Notes: a model not told the origin generated them from the letters alone. Positions 1-7,861 are shown, counted from the first letter of the stretch. The stretch is 11,405 nucleotides of DNA from Micromonosporaceae bacterium (GCA_019689695.1 JADGHA010000096.1:1-11405); one strand, 5' to 3'. Made by a program: numbers and translations.

Positions 1-786
1 GACACGGTCCTCGTCGCCGCCGTCGGGGACGACCGCTTCGGCGACGACGTACGGGCCGCGCTGGCGCGCGAGGGCCTGCCCCCCGGCCATCTCATTACGG
101 TGAACGGGGCGGCCACCGGGGTCGCGCTGATCGTGGTGGACGCGGCGGGGGAGAACACCGTCGTGGTCGCACCCGGCGCCAACGGGCGGCTCGACGGCCG
201 CGTGCTCGATCGGCTGCCCGCCCTGCTCGACCCGGACGCCGTACTCCTCCTCCAGCTGGAGATCCCGCTCCCGGCGTGCCTGGCCGCCGCCCGCGACGCC
301 CGGCGCGCCGGCGCCCGGGTGGTGCTCAACGCCGCACCCCTGCCGGAGGCGGCTGACGCGGCGCTGGCCGAGCTGCTCCAGGAGGTGGACATCCTGGTCG
401 TCAACGAGGGTGAGGCGGCGCGCCTGGGCGGCCATCCGGCCGGGTCGGTCGAGTGGGTCGCGGCCGCGGCCGGGCTGTGTGACCTGGGACCGAAGACGTG
501 CGTGGTGACGCTGGGCGCCCGGGGTGCGGTCAGTGCGGACGGGGCGGAGGCGGTGGCGCAGGCGGCGTTTCCGGTCGACGCGGTGGACACGACCGGGGCC
601 GGCGACGCCTTCTGCGGCGCGCTGGCCGCCGCGCTGGCCGGCGGCGCAGGCTTGGACGAAGCGCTACGGCGGGCTTGCGCGGCGGGCGCCATCGCGACGA
701 CCCGGATGGGGGCGCAGTCGGCCATGCCGACCGCCGCCGAGCTGGACGCGTTCCTCGCCGCACGGAAGGGCCACGGCCATGCGTGA
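1..786 (+). CDS. rbsK: Ribokinase (PfkB family), 5'-truncated
   Basis: ATP-dependent phosphorylation of D-ribose to ribose 5-phosphate in the cytoplasm. The reading frame is open from base 1, and 261 residues are visible. By comparison with E. coli RbsK about 60 N-terminal residues, including the first sugar-binding Gly-rich motif, lie upstream of the window. The visible part follows RbsK closely: VGDDRFGDDV near the start, TGVALIVVD, the GEN...APGAN segment, NAAPLPEAAD, the VVNEGEAARL segment, and the C-terminal TTRMGAQSAMP. The PfkB signature DTTGAGD (bases 586-606) carries the catalytic Asp in GAGD. A GTG at 100 could be mistaken for a start, but it falls inside conserved sequence, so the gene is partial. 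Its stop overlaps rbsD by 8 bases (ATGCGTGA). The RbsD next door supports ribose, rather than another sugar, as substrate. Confidence 0.93.
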   Translation, partial: DTVLVAAVGDDRFGDDVRAALAREGLPPGHLITVNGAATGVALIVVDAAGENTVVVAPGANGRLDGRVLDRLPALLDPDAVLLLQLEIPLPACLAAARDARRAGARVVLNAAPLPEAADAALAELLQEVDILVVNEGEAARLGGHPAGSVEWVAAAAGLCDLGPKTCVVTLGARGAVSADGAEAVAQAAFPVDAVDTTGAGDAFCGALAAALAGGAGLDEALRRACAAGAIATTRMGAQSAMPTAAELDAFLAARKGHGHA

Positions 787-1168
787 CACCGGCCTGTGGC
801 ATCCGCGGCTCGCGGCGCTGGTCGCCGGCATGGGGCACGGCGAAAGCATCGTGGTAGCCGACGCCGGGCTGCGCGTGCCGGCCGGCGTCGAGGTGGTGCA
901 TCTGGCGGTCACCCGCGGGGTCCCCGGGTTCCTGCCGGTGCTCGCGGCGGTCGCCGGCGAGCTTGTCGTCGAGGCGGCGACGATCGCCGTCGAGCTGACC
1001 GACACGGAGATCCTCAGTGGACTGCACGACTGCCTCCCCGGCGTCCCGGTGAGGACGACCAGCCACGAGGAGCTCAAACACGCCTGCCGCGAGGCGTGCG
1101 CGGTGGTCCGCACCGGCGAGGCCACGCCGTTCGCCAACGTGATCCTGCGCGCGGGGGTGCCCTTCTGA
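779..1168 (+). CDS. rbsD: D-ribose pyranase, RbsD/FucU family
   Basis: Interconverts the beta-pyranose and beta-furanose forms of D-ribose so that ribokinase gets the furanose. The product has 129 residues, the usual family length. It begins at ATG 779, which overlaps the ribokinase stop, and GGAAGG at 764-769 is a plausible ribosome site. Family residues are visible: the GMGHGE loop with His20, ADAGL with Asp28, LAVTRGVPGFLPVL, SHEELK with His96, and the C-terminal RTGEATPFANVIL with Asn120. RbsD proteins of B. subtilis and E. coli have TPYAN or SPYAN in that last motif; here the Tyr is Phe118. The sequence resembles RbsD much more than FucU, so L-fucose is less likely. The stop overlaps the next gene by one base (TGATG), so translation is probably coupled. 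Confidence 0.92.
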   Translation: MRDTGLWHPRLAALVAGMGHGESIVVADAGLRVPAGVEVVHLAVTRGVPGFLPVLAAVAGELVVEAATIAVELTDTEILSGLHDCLPGVPVRTTSHEELKHACREACAVVRTGEATPFANVILRAGVPF

Positions 1169-3258
1169 TGGCCGGCTTCCCCAGCGACTACGAGGAGCGC
1201 GTCTACGCGGGCGTGCTCGGCAAGGTGATCGCGGTCTACCTCGGCCGGCCCTTCGAGGGCTGGACCTTCGACCGGATCAGCCGGGAGCTCGGCGACATCA
1301 CCTACTACGTCAACGACCGCGTGGACCTGCCGCTCAAGAACCATCTGCTGGTGGTCACCGATGACGACATCAGCGGCACGTTCATCTTCCCGCGGGCGCT
1401 GCGTGACCACAGTCTGGACCCGTCCTCCGCGCAGATCGGGCAGACCTGGCTGAACGAGATCGTCGAGGGGCAGTCGGTGCTGTGGTGGGGCGGCGTCGGC
1501 AACTCGACCGAGCACACGGCGTACCTCCACCTCAAGGACGGCGTCGTACCGCCGGACAGCGGAGCCATCGCGCGCAACGGCGTTGTGGTGGCCGAGCAGG
1601 TGGGCGCGCAGATCTTCGTCGAGGGGTTCGCGATGACCCGGCCGGGTGACCCGGAGGCCGCCGCCGACCTGGTCGAGCGGGCCGCGCGGGTCAGCCACGA
1701 CGGGGCGGCGGTCCACGCGGCCCGGGTGATCGCCGCCCTGGTGGCCGGCGCGTTCACCGAGACCGACATGGACCTGCTGCTCGACGCCGCGGTGTCGCTG
1801 ATACCGAAGGGCTGCCTGATCCAGCGGGTCATCGCCGACGTACGCGAGTGGGCGGCTACCGACGCCGACTGGAAAACCACCCGGGCCCGAATCGACGAGC
1901 GCTACGGCTACCACCGGTACGGCGGCAACTGCCACGTGGTCCCCAACCACGCGACGGTCATCCACGCGGTGGCCCGCAGCCGTGGCGCGTTCCTGCCGGC
2001 GATGACGGTGGTCAACACGTCCGGGTGGGACACCGACTCCAACGCCGGCTGCGTCGGCGCGATCTGCGGCGTGTTCGGCGGGCTCGCGGGCCTGGACGCT
2101 GGCCCGGACTGGCGTGGCCCGGTCGCCGATCGGATGTACCTGCCGAGCGCCGACGGCGGGTCGACGATCACCGACGCGGCGCGGGAGGCGGTCACCCTTG
2201 CCCGCTACGGGCGCGCTTGGGCCGGCCAGCCCGCCCGCGACCTGACCGGCGGCGCCCGGTTCCACTTTGGACTACCGGGGAGTGTGCAAGGCTTCACTGT
2301 ACTCGACGGGGAGGCGCGGGTGCACAACCCGGGCGGCCGGCTGGCGATCGAGCCGACCAGCCCGGCAACCACCGTCGCCACACCCACCTTCATCCCACCC
2401 GAGGCGCGCGACATGCCCATCTACGGGCTGATCGCCAGCCCGACCATCTACAGCGGACAGACGCTGCGCGCCCGGCTGAACGCCGGCGAGGGCGTCGAGG
2501 TCCGCCCGGTCGTCGCCCACTATGCCGGCGACGGCGACGCGCTGGTCTGGGTCGACGGCCCGGTCGTGACCGGAGGCGACGTCCGGTGGACGGTGCCGGA
2601 CGTGGGCGGGCAGCCGATCACCTATGTCGGCCTGCGCGCCACCGGCCCGGTCGAGCTGATCGAGCTGACCTGGGACGGCACGCCGACCCTGACGCTGACC
2701 CGCCCGGCCGGCGCCGCGACCGGCCACGGCAGCGACCCGGGTGCCATGTGGCGACGGGCCTGGGTGAAGGCCGTCGACCGCTGGGATCCGCACTGGCCGG
2801 AGCCGTTCCGGATCGTGCAGAACCGGGGCACCGGCCTGCTCATCCAGGGCTCCCGGGACTGGCGCGACTACACCGTCACCGCCGATGTCACACCGCACCT
2901 GGCCGAGGCGGTCGGACTCGCCGCGCGGGTGCAGGGCCTGACCCGCTACTACGCGCTGCGGCTCACCGGCCGCGACCGCGTCGAGCTGGTCCGGCGCATC
3001 AGCTTGCCTACCCGCCCCGGCGTCCCGCCGGAGACCGTCCTCGCCGGCCGCGACTTCCGTTGGGAGTACGGCACCACCTACCGGCTGGCCATCCGCGCCG
3101 CCGGCACCCGACTGACCGCCAGCGTCGACGGCGAGGTGCTCTTCGACCTCGACGACGGCGCCCTCACCTGCGGCGGCGTCGCCCTGCTCGTCACGCAGGG
3201 CCGTACCGCAACGCAGACCGTCCAGGTAACCCCGAACAGCGTTGAGGAGTCATCGTGA
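1168..3258 (+). CDS. ADP-ribosylglycohydrolase-fold protein with C-terminal LamG-like domain
   Basis: The product has 696 residues and no signal peptide, so it is probably cytoplasmic. Residues 1 to about 310 resemble the ADP-ribosylglycohydrolase (ARH/DraG) fold. There is an opening GVLGKVIAVYLGRPFEGW helix, the metal-site motif TDDD at residues 64-67, and the second metal motif GWDTDSN at 286-292 (family form GGDTD). A beta-rich segment follows (about 320-530), then a concanavalin/LamG-like domain (about 530-690) with LLIQGSRDW, YTVTADV and YYALRL. ARH enzymes hydrolyse N- or O-ribosyl bonds. Next to rbsD and rbsK, cleavage of a riboside to free ribose is a reasonable inference; protein de-ADP-ribosylation is the alternative. 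ATG 1168 overlaps the rbsD stop. The frame is open further upstream (from 796), but that would cover rbsD and add non-homologous sequence. The gene ends in a 4-base GTGA overlap with the binding-protein gene. Confidence 0.85.
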   Translation: MAGFPSDYEERVYAGVLGKVIAVYLGRPFEGWTFDRISRELGDITYYVNDRVDLPLKNHLLVVTDDDISGTFIFPRALRDHSLDPSSAQIGQTWLNEIVEGQSVLWWGGVGNSTEHTAYLHLKDGVVPPDSGAIARNGVVVAEQVGAQIFVEGFAMTRPGDPEAAADLVERAARVSHDGAAVHAARVIAALVAGAFTETDMDLLLDAAVSLIPKGCLIQRVIADVREWAATDADWKTTRARIDERYGYHRYGGNCHVVPNHATVIHAVARSRGAFLPAMTVVNTSGWDTDSNAGCVGAICGVFGGLAGLDAGPDWRGPVADRMYLPSADGGSTITDAAREAVTLARYGRAWAGQPARDLTGGARFHFGLPGSVQGFTVLDGEARVHNPGGRLAIEPTSPATTVATPTFIPPEARDMPIYGLIASPTIYSGQTLRARLNAGEGVEVRPVVAHYAGDGDALVWVDGPVVTGGDVRWTVPDVGGQPITYVGLRATGPVELIELTWDGTPTLTLTRPAGAATGHGSDPGAMWRRAWVKAVDRWDPHWPEPFRIVQNRGTGLLIQGSRDWRDYTVTADVTPHLAEAVGLAARVQGLTRYYALRLTGRDRVELVRRISLPTRPGVPPETVLAGRDFRWEYGTTYRLAIRAAGTRLTASVDGEVLFDLDDGALTCGGVALLVTQGRTATQTVQVTPNSVEESS

Positions 3259-4628
3259 CCGCATCGTTGAGCCGTCGGCGGTTTCTCGCCGGCGCGGGCC
3301 TGACCGCCCTTGGCATCACCAGCTCCAGCCTGCTCGCCGCATGCGGCGGCGACGACGGCGGATCCACCGGCACCGGCACCGGCACCGGCAAGATCGACTT
3401 CTGGCTGGACATCCAGGGCGACGCCAACCAGAAGTACTTCAACGAGAACGTGGCGGCCGCCTTCGAGAAGGCCAAGCCGCAGATCGACCTGAACGTGACC
3501 TACTACAAGGGCCAGGACCTGCGTCGCCTGATTCAGACCGCGCTGCAGTCGCGCTCCGGTCCGGACATCGTCCGCGGCCCGTCGGCGACCCAGACGCTCG
3601 CCTGGAGCAAGGCCCACGTGCTTGCCGACCTGACCCCGTACGCGGAGAAGTTCGGCTGGAAGGAGAAGCTGTCCAGCTGGGCGATCGAGGCGTTCACCAT
3701 GGACGGCAAGCTGTACGCACTGCCGATGCGCGTGGACACCATGCTGCTCTACTTCAACAAGACGCTCTTCGAGCAGAAGGGCTGGCAGCAGCCGACCGAC
3801 CGGGCGTCGCTGGAGGCGCTGGCGGCCGAGGCGGCAGGTCAGGGCATCACCCCGTTCGGGTCGTCCAACGTGGACTGGAAGGCGGCCGGCGAGTGGCTGA
3901 TGACCGTGTTCTGGAACCACTACTCCGGTCCCGACGCGCTGCGGCAGGCGCTCACCGGTGAGATCAAGTTCACCGACCCGGTGTTCGTCGAGGCGGTCCA
4001 GCTGCTCAAGGGCTACTTCGACAAGGGCTGGATCTCGGGCGGCGTGGACAAGTATTTCGCCGTACCGTCGCAGGAGATCGGGGCCAACTTCGGCAAGGGG
4101 ACTGTGGCAATGGTCCCGCAGGGCAACTGGTGGATGAGCCAGGTCGGCCAGTACTTCGGCGCCAAGGCGAAGAACCAGAACGAGTGGGACTGGATGCCCG
4201 TGCCGGCGCTGCGGCCCGAGGTCAAGCACCCGCTGTTCGAGCTGGGCATCGGCGGCTCGCTGGCGATCAACGAGGCCAGCAAGAACAAGGACGCCGCCGC
4301 CGAGTACCTCAACTGGTACTACGGCGACCGGACGGCCGCGCTCAAGCGGATGGCGGACGTCCCGTCGACCTACAACATCCCGATCGACTTCTCCGACGAC
4401 GAGATCCCGTCGAGCATCGACCCGCGGTCCGGCCGGGTGCTCACCTCGCTCAACAAGGCCGTCGCCGACGGCGACTACGGCTTCGTGACCTGGACCTGGT
4501 GGCCGCCGAAGACCGACGTGTTCGTCTACGAGGGCCTGGAGCAGGTGCTGACCGGAAAGATGACGCCGGCCGACTACTGCAAGCAGCTCGACCAGAAGTT
4601 CACCGAGGAACCGGCCCCGGGCACCACC
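3255..4628 (+). CDS. Extracellular solute-binding lipoprotein of a CUT1 sugar ABC transporter, 3' end corrupted
   Basis: High-affinity binding protein that would deliver a sugar or glycoside to the permeases encoded next. It starts at GTG 3255, overlapping the previous stop, with GAGGAG at 3244-3249 five bases upstream. The N-terminus has a twin-arginine motif (SRRRFL, residues 6-11), a hydrophobic stretch and a lipobox LAAC with Cys30. It should therefore be exported by Tat, lipid-anchored and displayed outside the membrane. A Thr-Gly repeat linker follows. The body has family-1 binding-protein features: KIDFWLDIQG, YYKGQDLRRLIQTALQSRSGPDIV, and LPMRVDTMLLYFNKTLF. About 458 residues are recognisable, close to full length, ending in KFTEEPAPGTT. 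Beyond that lies a C/G homopolymer block with no stop. The frame stays open to 4913, but from about 4690 it only shadows the permease in another frame. I end the feature where recognisable sequence ends. Confidence 0.88.
3366..3389 (+). repeat. Four tandem ACCGGC hexamers in the binding-protein linker
   Basis: Four perfect head-to-tail copies of ACCGGC encode Thr-Gly four times, just after the lipidated Cys30 and its GGDDGGS stretch. The repeat forms a flexible tether between the lipid anchor and the folded binding protein. A 6-base unit can change linker length without shifting frame. Confidence 0.9.
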
Positions 4629-4684
4629 CCCCCGCGCCCCCCCCGGGGGCCCCCAAAACCCCCCCCCCCGCCGGCCGGGGGCCC
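4615..4684. other. C/G homopolymer block at the binding protein/permease junction, probable sequence fault
   Basis: Runs of C7 (4627-4633), C8 (4637-4644), G5, C5, A4, C11 (4659-4669) and G5 (4677-4681) follow each other. I see no comparable homopolymer density elsewhere in the window. The block sits where a stop codon, ribosome site and start codon should be, and none is recognisable. The binding protein is in frame 3 before it and the permease in frame 2 after it. GGGCCCCC at 4647-4654 can pair with GGGGGCCC at 4677-4684 (8 base pairs, 22-base loop), so a real GC-rich hairpin may have caused read errors here. A genuine fusion is unlikely because the frames differ and the translation is low-complexity Pro/Gly. 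Confidence 0.75.
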
Positions 4685-5557
4685 ACGCCGGGCGCCCGCC
4701 GCGCACGGCGCCGCGCGGCGGTGGTCGGCTGGGCGTTCCTCGCGCCGCTGCTTTTGCTCAACCTGTTCGTCGTGCTCGGGCCGTCCGTGGCGACCGTCTA
4801 CTACTCGTTCACGGACTGGTCCGGGCTCGGCCCGGCCACCTTCATCGGCCTGGACAACTACGTCGAGGCGTTCGGCGACCAGAAGGTGCGCCAGGCGCTG
4901 CTGCACAACGTGATCTGGTTCGCGGTGTTCCTGACCGTGCCGGGAGCGATGGGCCTGCTCGGCGCGTACCTGCTCAGCCAGGTCAGGCGGTTCCAGATGC
5001 TGTTCCGGGCGATCTACTTCATCCCCTACGTGGTGGCCAGCGTCGTCAACGCCGCGGTGTGGAAGATGCTGCTGTCGCCGACCAGCGGCATCGGGCACCT
5101 CCTCGGCATCGAGCAGTCCTGGCTGGGTGACCCGAGCACATCGCTGCTGAGCGTCAACTTCGTCGTCGACTGGCACTTCTGGGGATTCCTCGCCGTCATC
5201 TTCCTCGCCGCGATGCAGGGCGTCGACCCGTCGCTCTACGATGCGGCCAAAGTGGACGGTGCCGGCGCGTGGCAGCAGTACCGCCACATCACGCTGCCCG
5301 GCATCCGCCCGACGATGGTGTTCATCGTGCTGATGACCGTCATATGGACGCTGAAGGCGTTCGACTACATCTTCATCATGACCGAGGGCGGGCCGGCCGG
5401 GTCCAGCGAGGTGGTCGCGACGCTGATGTACAAGCAGGCGTTCAACGAGTACTCCGCCGGCTACGCCGCGGCCCTGGGCCTGTCGATGACGCTGGTCACC
5501 GCGGTGATCCTCGCCGTCTACCAGTGGATGCGCAAGAAGGGATGGGAGGACGCATGA
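4685..5557 (+). CDS. CUT1 sugar ABC transporter permease, MalF/UgpA type, start not resolved
   Basis: First of two inner-membrane subunits of the importer. The frame is recognisable from the Arg-rich cytosolic tail (RRARRR, about 4697-4714). TM1 follows (VVGWAFLAPLLLLNLFVVLG) with YYSFTDW after it, then further membrane segments. The EAA-like loop DAAKVDGAGAWQQYRHITLP (about 5240-5299) contacts the ATPase. The C-terminus is a final helix ending MRKKGWEDA. Length from the tail is about 290 residues, normal for the family. There is no credible start: the only in-frame start codon between the homopolymer block and TM1 is GTG 4721, which would remove the positive tail. The true start was probably lost in the damaged stretch before 4685. 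The stop overlaps the next gene by 4 bases (ATGA). A frameshift that really inactivates the gene cannot be excluded but seems less likely than a consensus error. Confidence 0.88.
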   Translation, partial: TPGARRARRRAAVVGWAFLAPLLLLNLFVVLGPSVATVYYSFTDWSGLGPATFIGLDNYVEAFGDQKVRQALLHNVIWFAVFLTVPGAMGLLGAYLLSQVRRFQMLFRAIYFIPYVVASVVNAAVWKMLLSPTSGIGHLLGIEQSWLGDPSTSLLSVNFVVDWHFWGFLAVIFLAAMQGVDPSLYDAAKVDGAGAWQQYRHITLPGIRPTMVFIVLMTVIWTLKAFDYIFIMTEGGPAGSSEVVATLMYKQAFNEYSAGYAAALGLSMTLVTAVILAVYQWMRKKGWEDA

Positions 5558-6444
5558 GCGCCACCACGATGGCCCGGCCGGCGCCCGCCGGGGTCGCCCG
5601 GGCGGCATCGGGGCGGCGTCGGCGCCGCTTGCGCCTGCGCGGGGGTACGCACTACCTGGTGCTCGTCATCCTCGCGCTGTTCGCGATCGGGCCGCTGGTC
5701 GCGCTCGTGTTCAACGCGTTCAAGAACAACGCCGAGATCGGCTCCAACCCGCTGTCGCCGCCGACCTCGTTCAGCCTCGACAACTTCACCGATGCCTGGA
5801 CCCGGGGCGACTTCGCCACCACCATGCGCAACAGCGCCATCATCTGTGCCGGTTCGGTGCTCGGCACCTGCCTGGTCGCGGGGATGGCCGCGTTCGCGCT
5901 GAGCCACCTGCGTGTCCCGGGCGGTGGCGCGGTCGTCACCTACCTGTTCCTCGGCAGCGCCCTGCCGGTCCAGCTGTTCCTCGTGCCGCTGTTCTTCCTC
6001 TGGACCCGGCTGCACCTCACCGACAACCTGCTCGGGCTGATCATCATCTACTGGGCCACCGACGCTCCCTTCGCGACCCTGCTGCTGCGCTCGTTCCTGC
6101 TGAAGATCCCGAAGGACTTCACCGAGGCGGCCCGGCTGGACGGCGCGTCCAGCTTCCAGATCGCCTGGCGGGTGGTGCTGCCGCTGGCCTGGCCGGGGTT
6201 CCTCACCGTGGCGCTGATCGTGGCCCTCTGGTCGTGGAACGAGTTCTTCTGGGCCATCACCTTCATCCACACGCCGACCCTGCGGCCGGTGTCGACGAGC
6301 TTCCTCGCCTTCCAGGACCAGTACTCGACGGACTGGGGGCTGACCAGCGCCGCCGCGATCTTCATGCTGGCACCGGTCGTCCTGTTGTTCCTCGCCTTGC
6401 AGCGGAAGTTCGTCAGTGGCCTGACCTCGGGAGGTATCAAGTGA
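5554..6444 (+). CDS. CUT1 sugar ABC transporter permease, MalG/UgpE type
   Basis: Second membrane subunit of the importer, 296 residues, the usual size. It starts at ATG 5554, overlapping the previous stop, with GGGAGGA at 5544-5550. An Arg-rich cytosolic tail (residues 20-30) precedes TM1 (YLVLVILALFAIGPLVALVF). Several more hydrophobic helices follow, then the EAA loop EAARLDGASSFQIAWRVVLP starting at Glu191, which docks on the ATPase. The C-terminus FVSGLTSGGIK is typical of MalG-type CUT1 permeases. No ATP-binding subunit is encoded in the window; CUT1 systems in actinobacteria commonly share an MsmK/UgpC-type ATPase encoded elsewhere. The gene ends in a GTGA overlap with the first sulfatase, which ties import to desulfation. 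Confidence 0.94.
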   Translation: MSATTMARPAPAGVARAASGRRRRRLRLRGGTHYLVLVILALFAIGPLVALVFNAFKNNAEIGSNPLSPPTSFSLDNFTDAWTRGDFATTMRNSAIICAGSVLGTCLVAGMAAFALSHLRVPGGGAVVTYLFLGSALPVQLFLVPLFFLWTRLHLTDNLLGLIIIYWATDAPFATLLLRSFLLKIPKDFTEAARLDGASSFQIAWRVVLPLAWPGFLTVALIVALWSWNEFFWAITFIHTPTLRPVSTSFLAFQDQYSTDWGLTSAAAIFMLAPVVLLFLALQRKFVSGLTSGGIK

Positions 6445-7844
6445 GCCGGCCCAACATCATCCTCATCATCTCAGACCAGCTGCGCCGGCAGGCGCTCGGC
6501 TGCTACGGCGACCCGAACGTCAGCACACCGAACATCGACGCCCTCGCCGCGGCCGGCGCCCGGTTCGACGCCGCGTCGTCGACCTACCCCGTGTGCGTGC
6601 CGTTCCGGTTCACGCTGATGACCGGGGAGTACGCGCACACCCGGTTCATCCCCTCCATCGAGTGGCGGATGTCGCCGGCCGAGCGGACCCTCGCCGACGA
6701 GTTCAACGACGCCGGCTACGCCACGGCACTGTTCGGCAAGTGGCACTTGTACGGCAACTTCGGCCACTATCCGGGGCACAACGTGGTCAAGGCGTCGCGT
6801 ACGCCGGTGCCGCGGCCGTTCCAGGGCCGGTTCCAGCGGTTCGCCGGGTTCGACATCTGCAACGACCCCTGGGACACCTACTACTGGAACGAGGACGACC
6901 CGACCCCGCACAAGATCGAGGGGTTCCAGACCGACGGGCTGTTCGACCTGGCGATCGAGTACCTGCGGTCGGAGGTTGGTGACAGGCCGTTCGCGACCGT
7001 GCTCTCGGTCGAGCCGCCACACCCCATCTTCACCGCTCCTGAGTCCTATCTGGAGCGGTGGCGGGACCGCGAGCTGGTGCTGCGGGACAATGTGGAGTTG
7101 GGCAAGGAGTACAACAAACGCGGTCCGCACGGCCATGACCTGCTCGACGACCTGCGGGTCTACTACGCGATGATCGAGAACCTGGACGACAACGTGGGCC
7201 GCCTGGTCGCCGCGCTGCGCGAGACCGGCCATCTCGACAACACCGTCATCGCGCTCACCGCCGACCACGGCGAGCTGCTCGGCTCGCACGGCCTGCTGGC
7301 CAAGCAGCGGCCGTGGGAAGAGTCGATCGGCATCCCGCTGATCGTGTCCGGCGCCGGCGCCGCCTCCTCCGTGATCAAAGATCCAGTGTGCACGGAGGAT
7401 CTGTTCCCCACCCTGCTCGGCCTGGCGGGCGTGACGCCACGTGACCCCAAGCCCGGCCTCGACCTGAGCCCGCTGATCCGGGGCGAGGCGTCCGGGATCG
7501 ACCGGGAGGGCGTGCTGCTGGAGTTCGTCGCCGAGATGCGCCCCGCGCTGCCGTACCACGACGAGACCTGGCGTGGCATCCGCACCCGTCGCTACAAGTA
7601 CACCGTGCTCGGTGACGCGCACGGCGGCCGGCCCTGGCAGTTCTTCGACCTGGAGAACGACCCGTACGAGATGGTCAACCTGGTCGACGACCCGGCGTAC
7701 GCGGACGAGGTGGCCCGCCACCACGCCCTGCTGCGCGAGCGGCTCGTCGAGACCTACGACCACTATGTACTCGCTCCGGCGTTCGGCATCCCCGGCCTGC
7801 ACGAGTGGAACCCCGAAGCGAAGTACCAGCGCCGCTTCGGCTGA
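6441..7844 (+). CDS. S1-family sulfatase with CVPFR active-site motif, cytoplasmic
   Basis: Hydrolyses a sulfate ester using a formylglycine made from a Cys. The product has 467 residues and no signal peptide (starts MSRPNIILIISDQ), so it acts in the cytoplasm. GTG 6441 overlaps the permease stop and has GGGAGGT at 6429-6435. Catalytic features: Asp12 as metal ligand (SDQ form), Cys52 in CVPFR followed by FTLMTG, GKWHLYG with Lys100 and His102, and TADHG with Asp275-His276. The SDQ plus Asp-His set is the form seen in choline-sulfatase and phosphonate monoester hydrolase-like members. The fourth motif residue is Phe, where Ser or another small residue is usual; Cys, Pro and Arg are kept. The C-terminal FFDLENDPYEMVNL is typical of the family. 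Substrate is not predictable; a phosphonate or phosphate diester is possible. Confidence 0.92.
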   Translation: MSRPNIILIISDQLRRQALGCYGDPNVSTPNIDALAAAGARFDAASSTYPVCVPFRFTLMTGEYAHTRFIPSIEWRMSPAERTLADEFNDAGYATALFGKWHLYGNFGHYPGHNVVKASRTPVPRPFQGRFQRFAGFDICNDPWDTYYWNEDDPTPHKIEGFQTDGLFDLAIEYLRSEVGDRPFATVLSVEPPHPIFTAPESYLERWRDRELVLRDNVELGKEYNKRGPHGHDLLDDLRVYYAMIENLDDNVGRLVAALRETGHLDNTVIALTADHGELLGSHGLLAKQRPWEESIGIPLIVSGAGAASSVIKDPVCTEDLFPTLLGLAGVTPRDPKPGLDLSPLIRGEASGIDREGVLLEFVAEMRPALPYHDETWRGIRTRRYKYTVLGDAHGGRPWQFFDLENDPYEMVNLVDDPAYADEVARHHALLRERLVETYDHYVLAPAFGIPGLHEWNPEAKYQRRFG

Positions 7845-7861
7845 CCGGAGGTGGCAGACAG

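Noticed and set aside
796..1167. An upstream start giving the ARH protein 124 more residues
   Set aside because: It would overlay all of rbsD with Arg-rich shadow sequence. ATG 1168 begins the conserved region and overlaps the rbsD stop, as elsewhere in the operon.
779..1168. FucU (L-fucose mutarotase) instead of RbsD
   Set aside because: The VTRGVPGFLPVL, SHEEL and RTGEATPFANVIL segments follow RbsD, and the gene overlaps a clear ribokinase rather than a fuculokinase.
664..2265. Long open frame on the - strand (533 codons) opposite rbsK, rbsD and the ARH gene
   Set aside because: It lies antisense to well-recognised genes, has Arg/Pro/Gly-rich translation without known motifs, and is the usual by-product of high third-position GC.
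3078..4706. Long open frame on the - strand (542 codons) opposite the binding-protein gene
   Set aside because: It covers the ARH 3' end, the binding protein and the homopolymer block, and has no recognisable domain; it is a shadow of the sense genes.
3255..4913. A 552-residue binding protein read straight through the homopolymer block
   Set aside because: After about 4628 the translation is Pro/Gly low complexity and then Arg/Ser/Thr-rich sequence in the wrong frame over permease codons. It is an artefact of the missing stop.
3255..5557. Natural fusion of binding protein and permease
   Set aside because: The two parts are in different frames, and a Tat lipoprotein fused to a permease is not expected.
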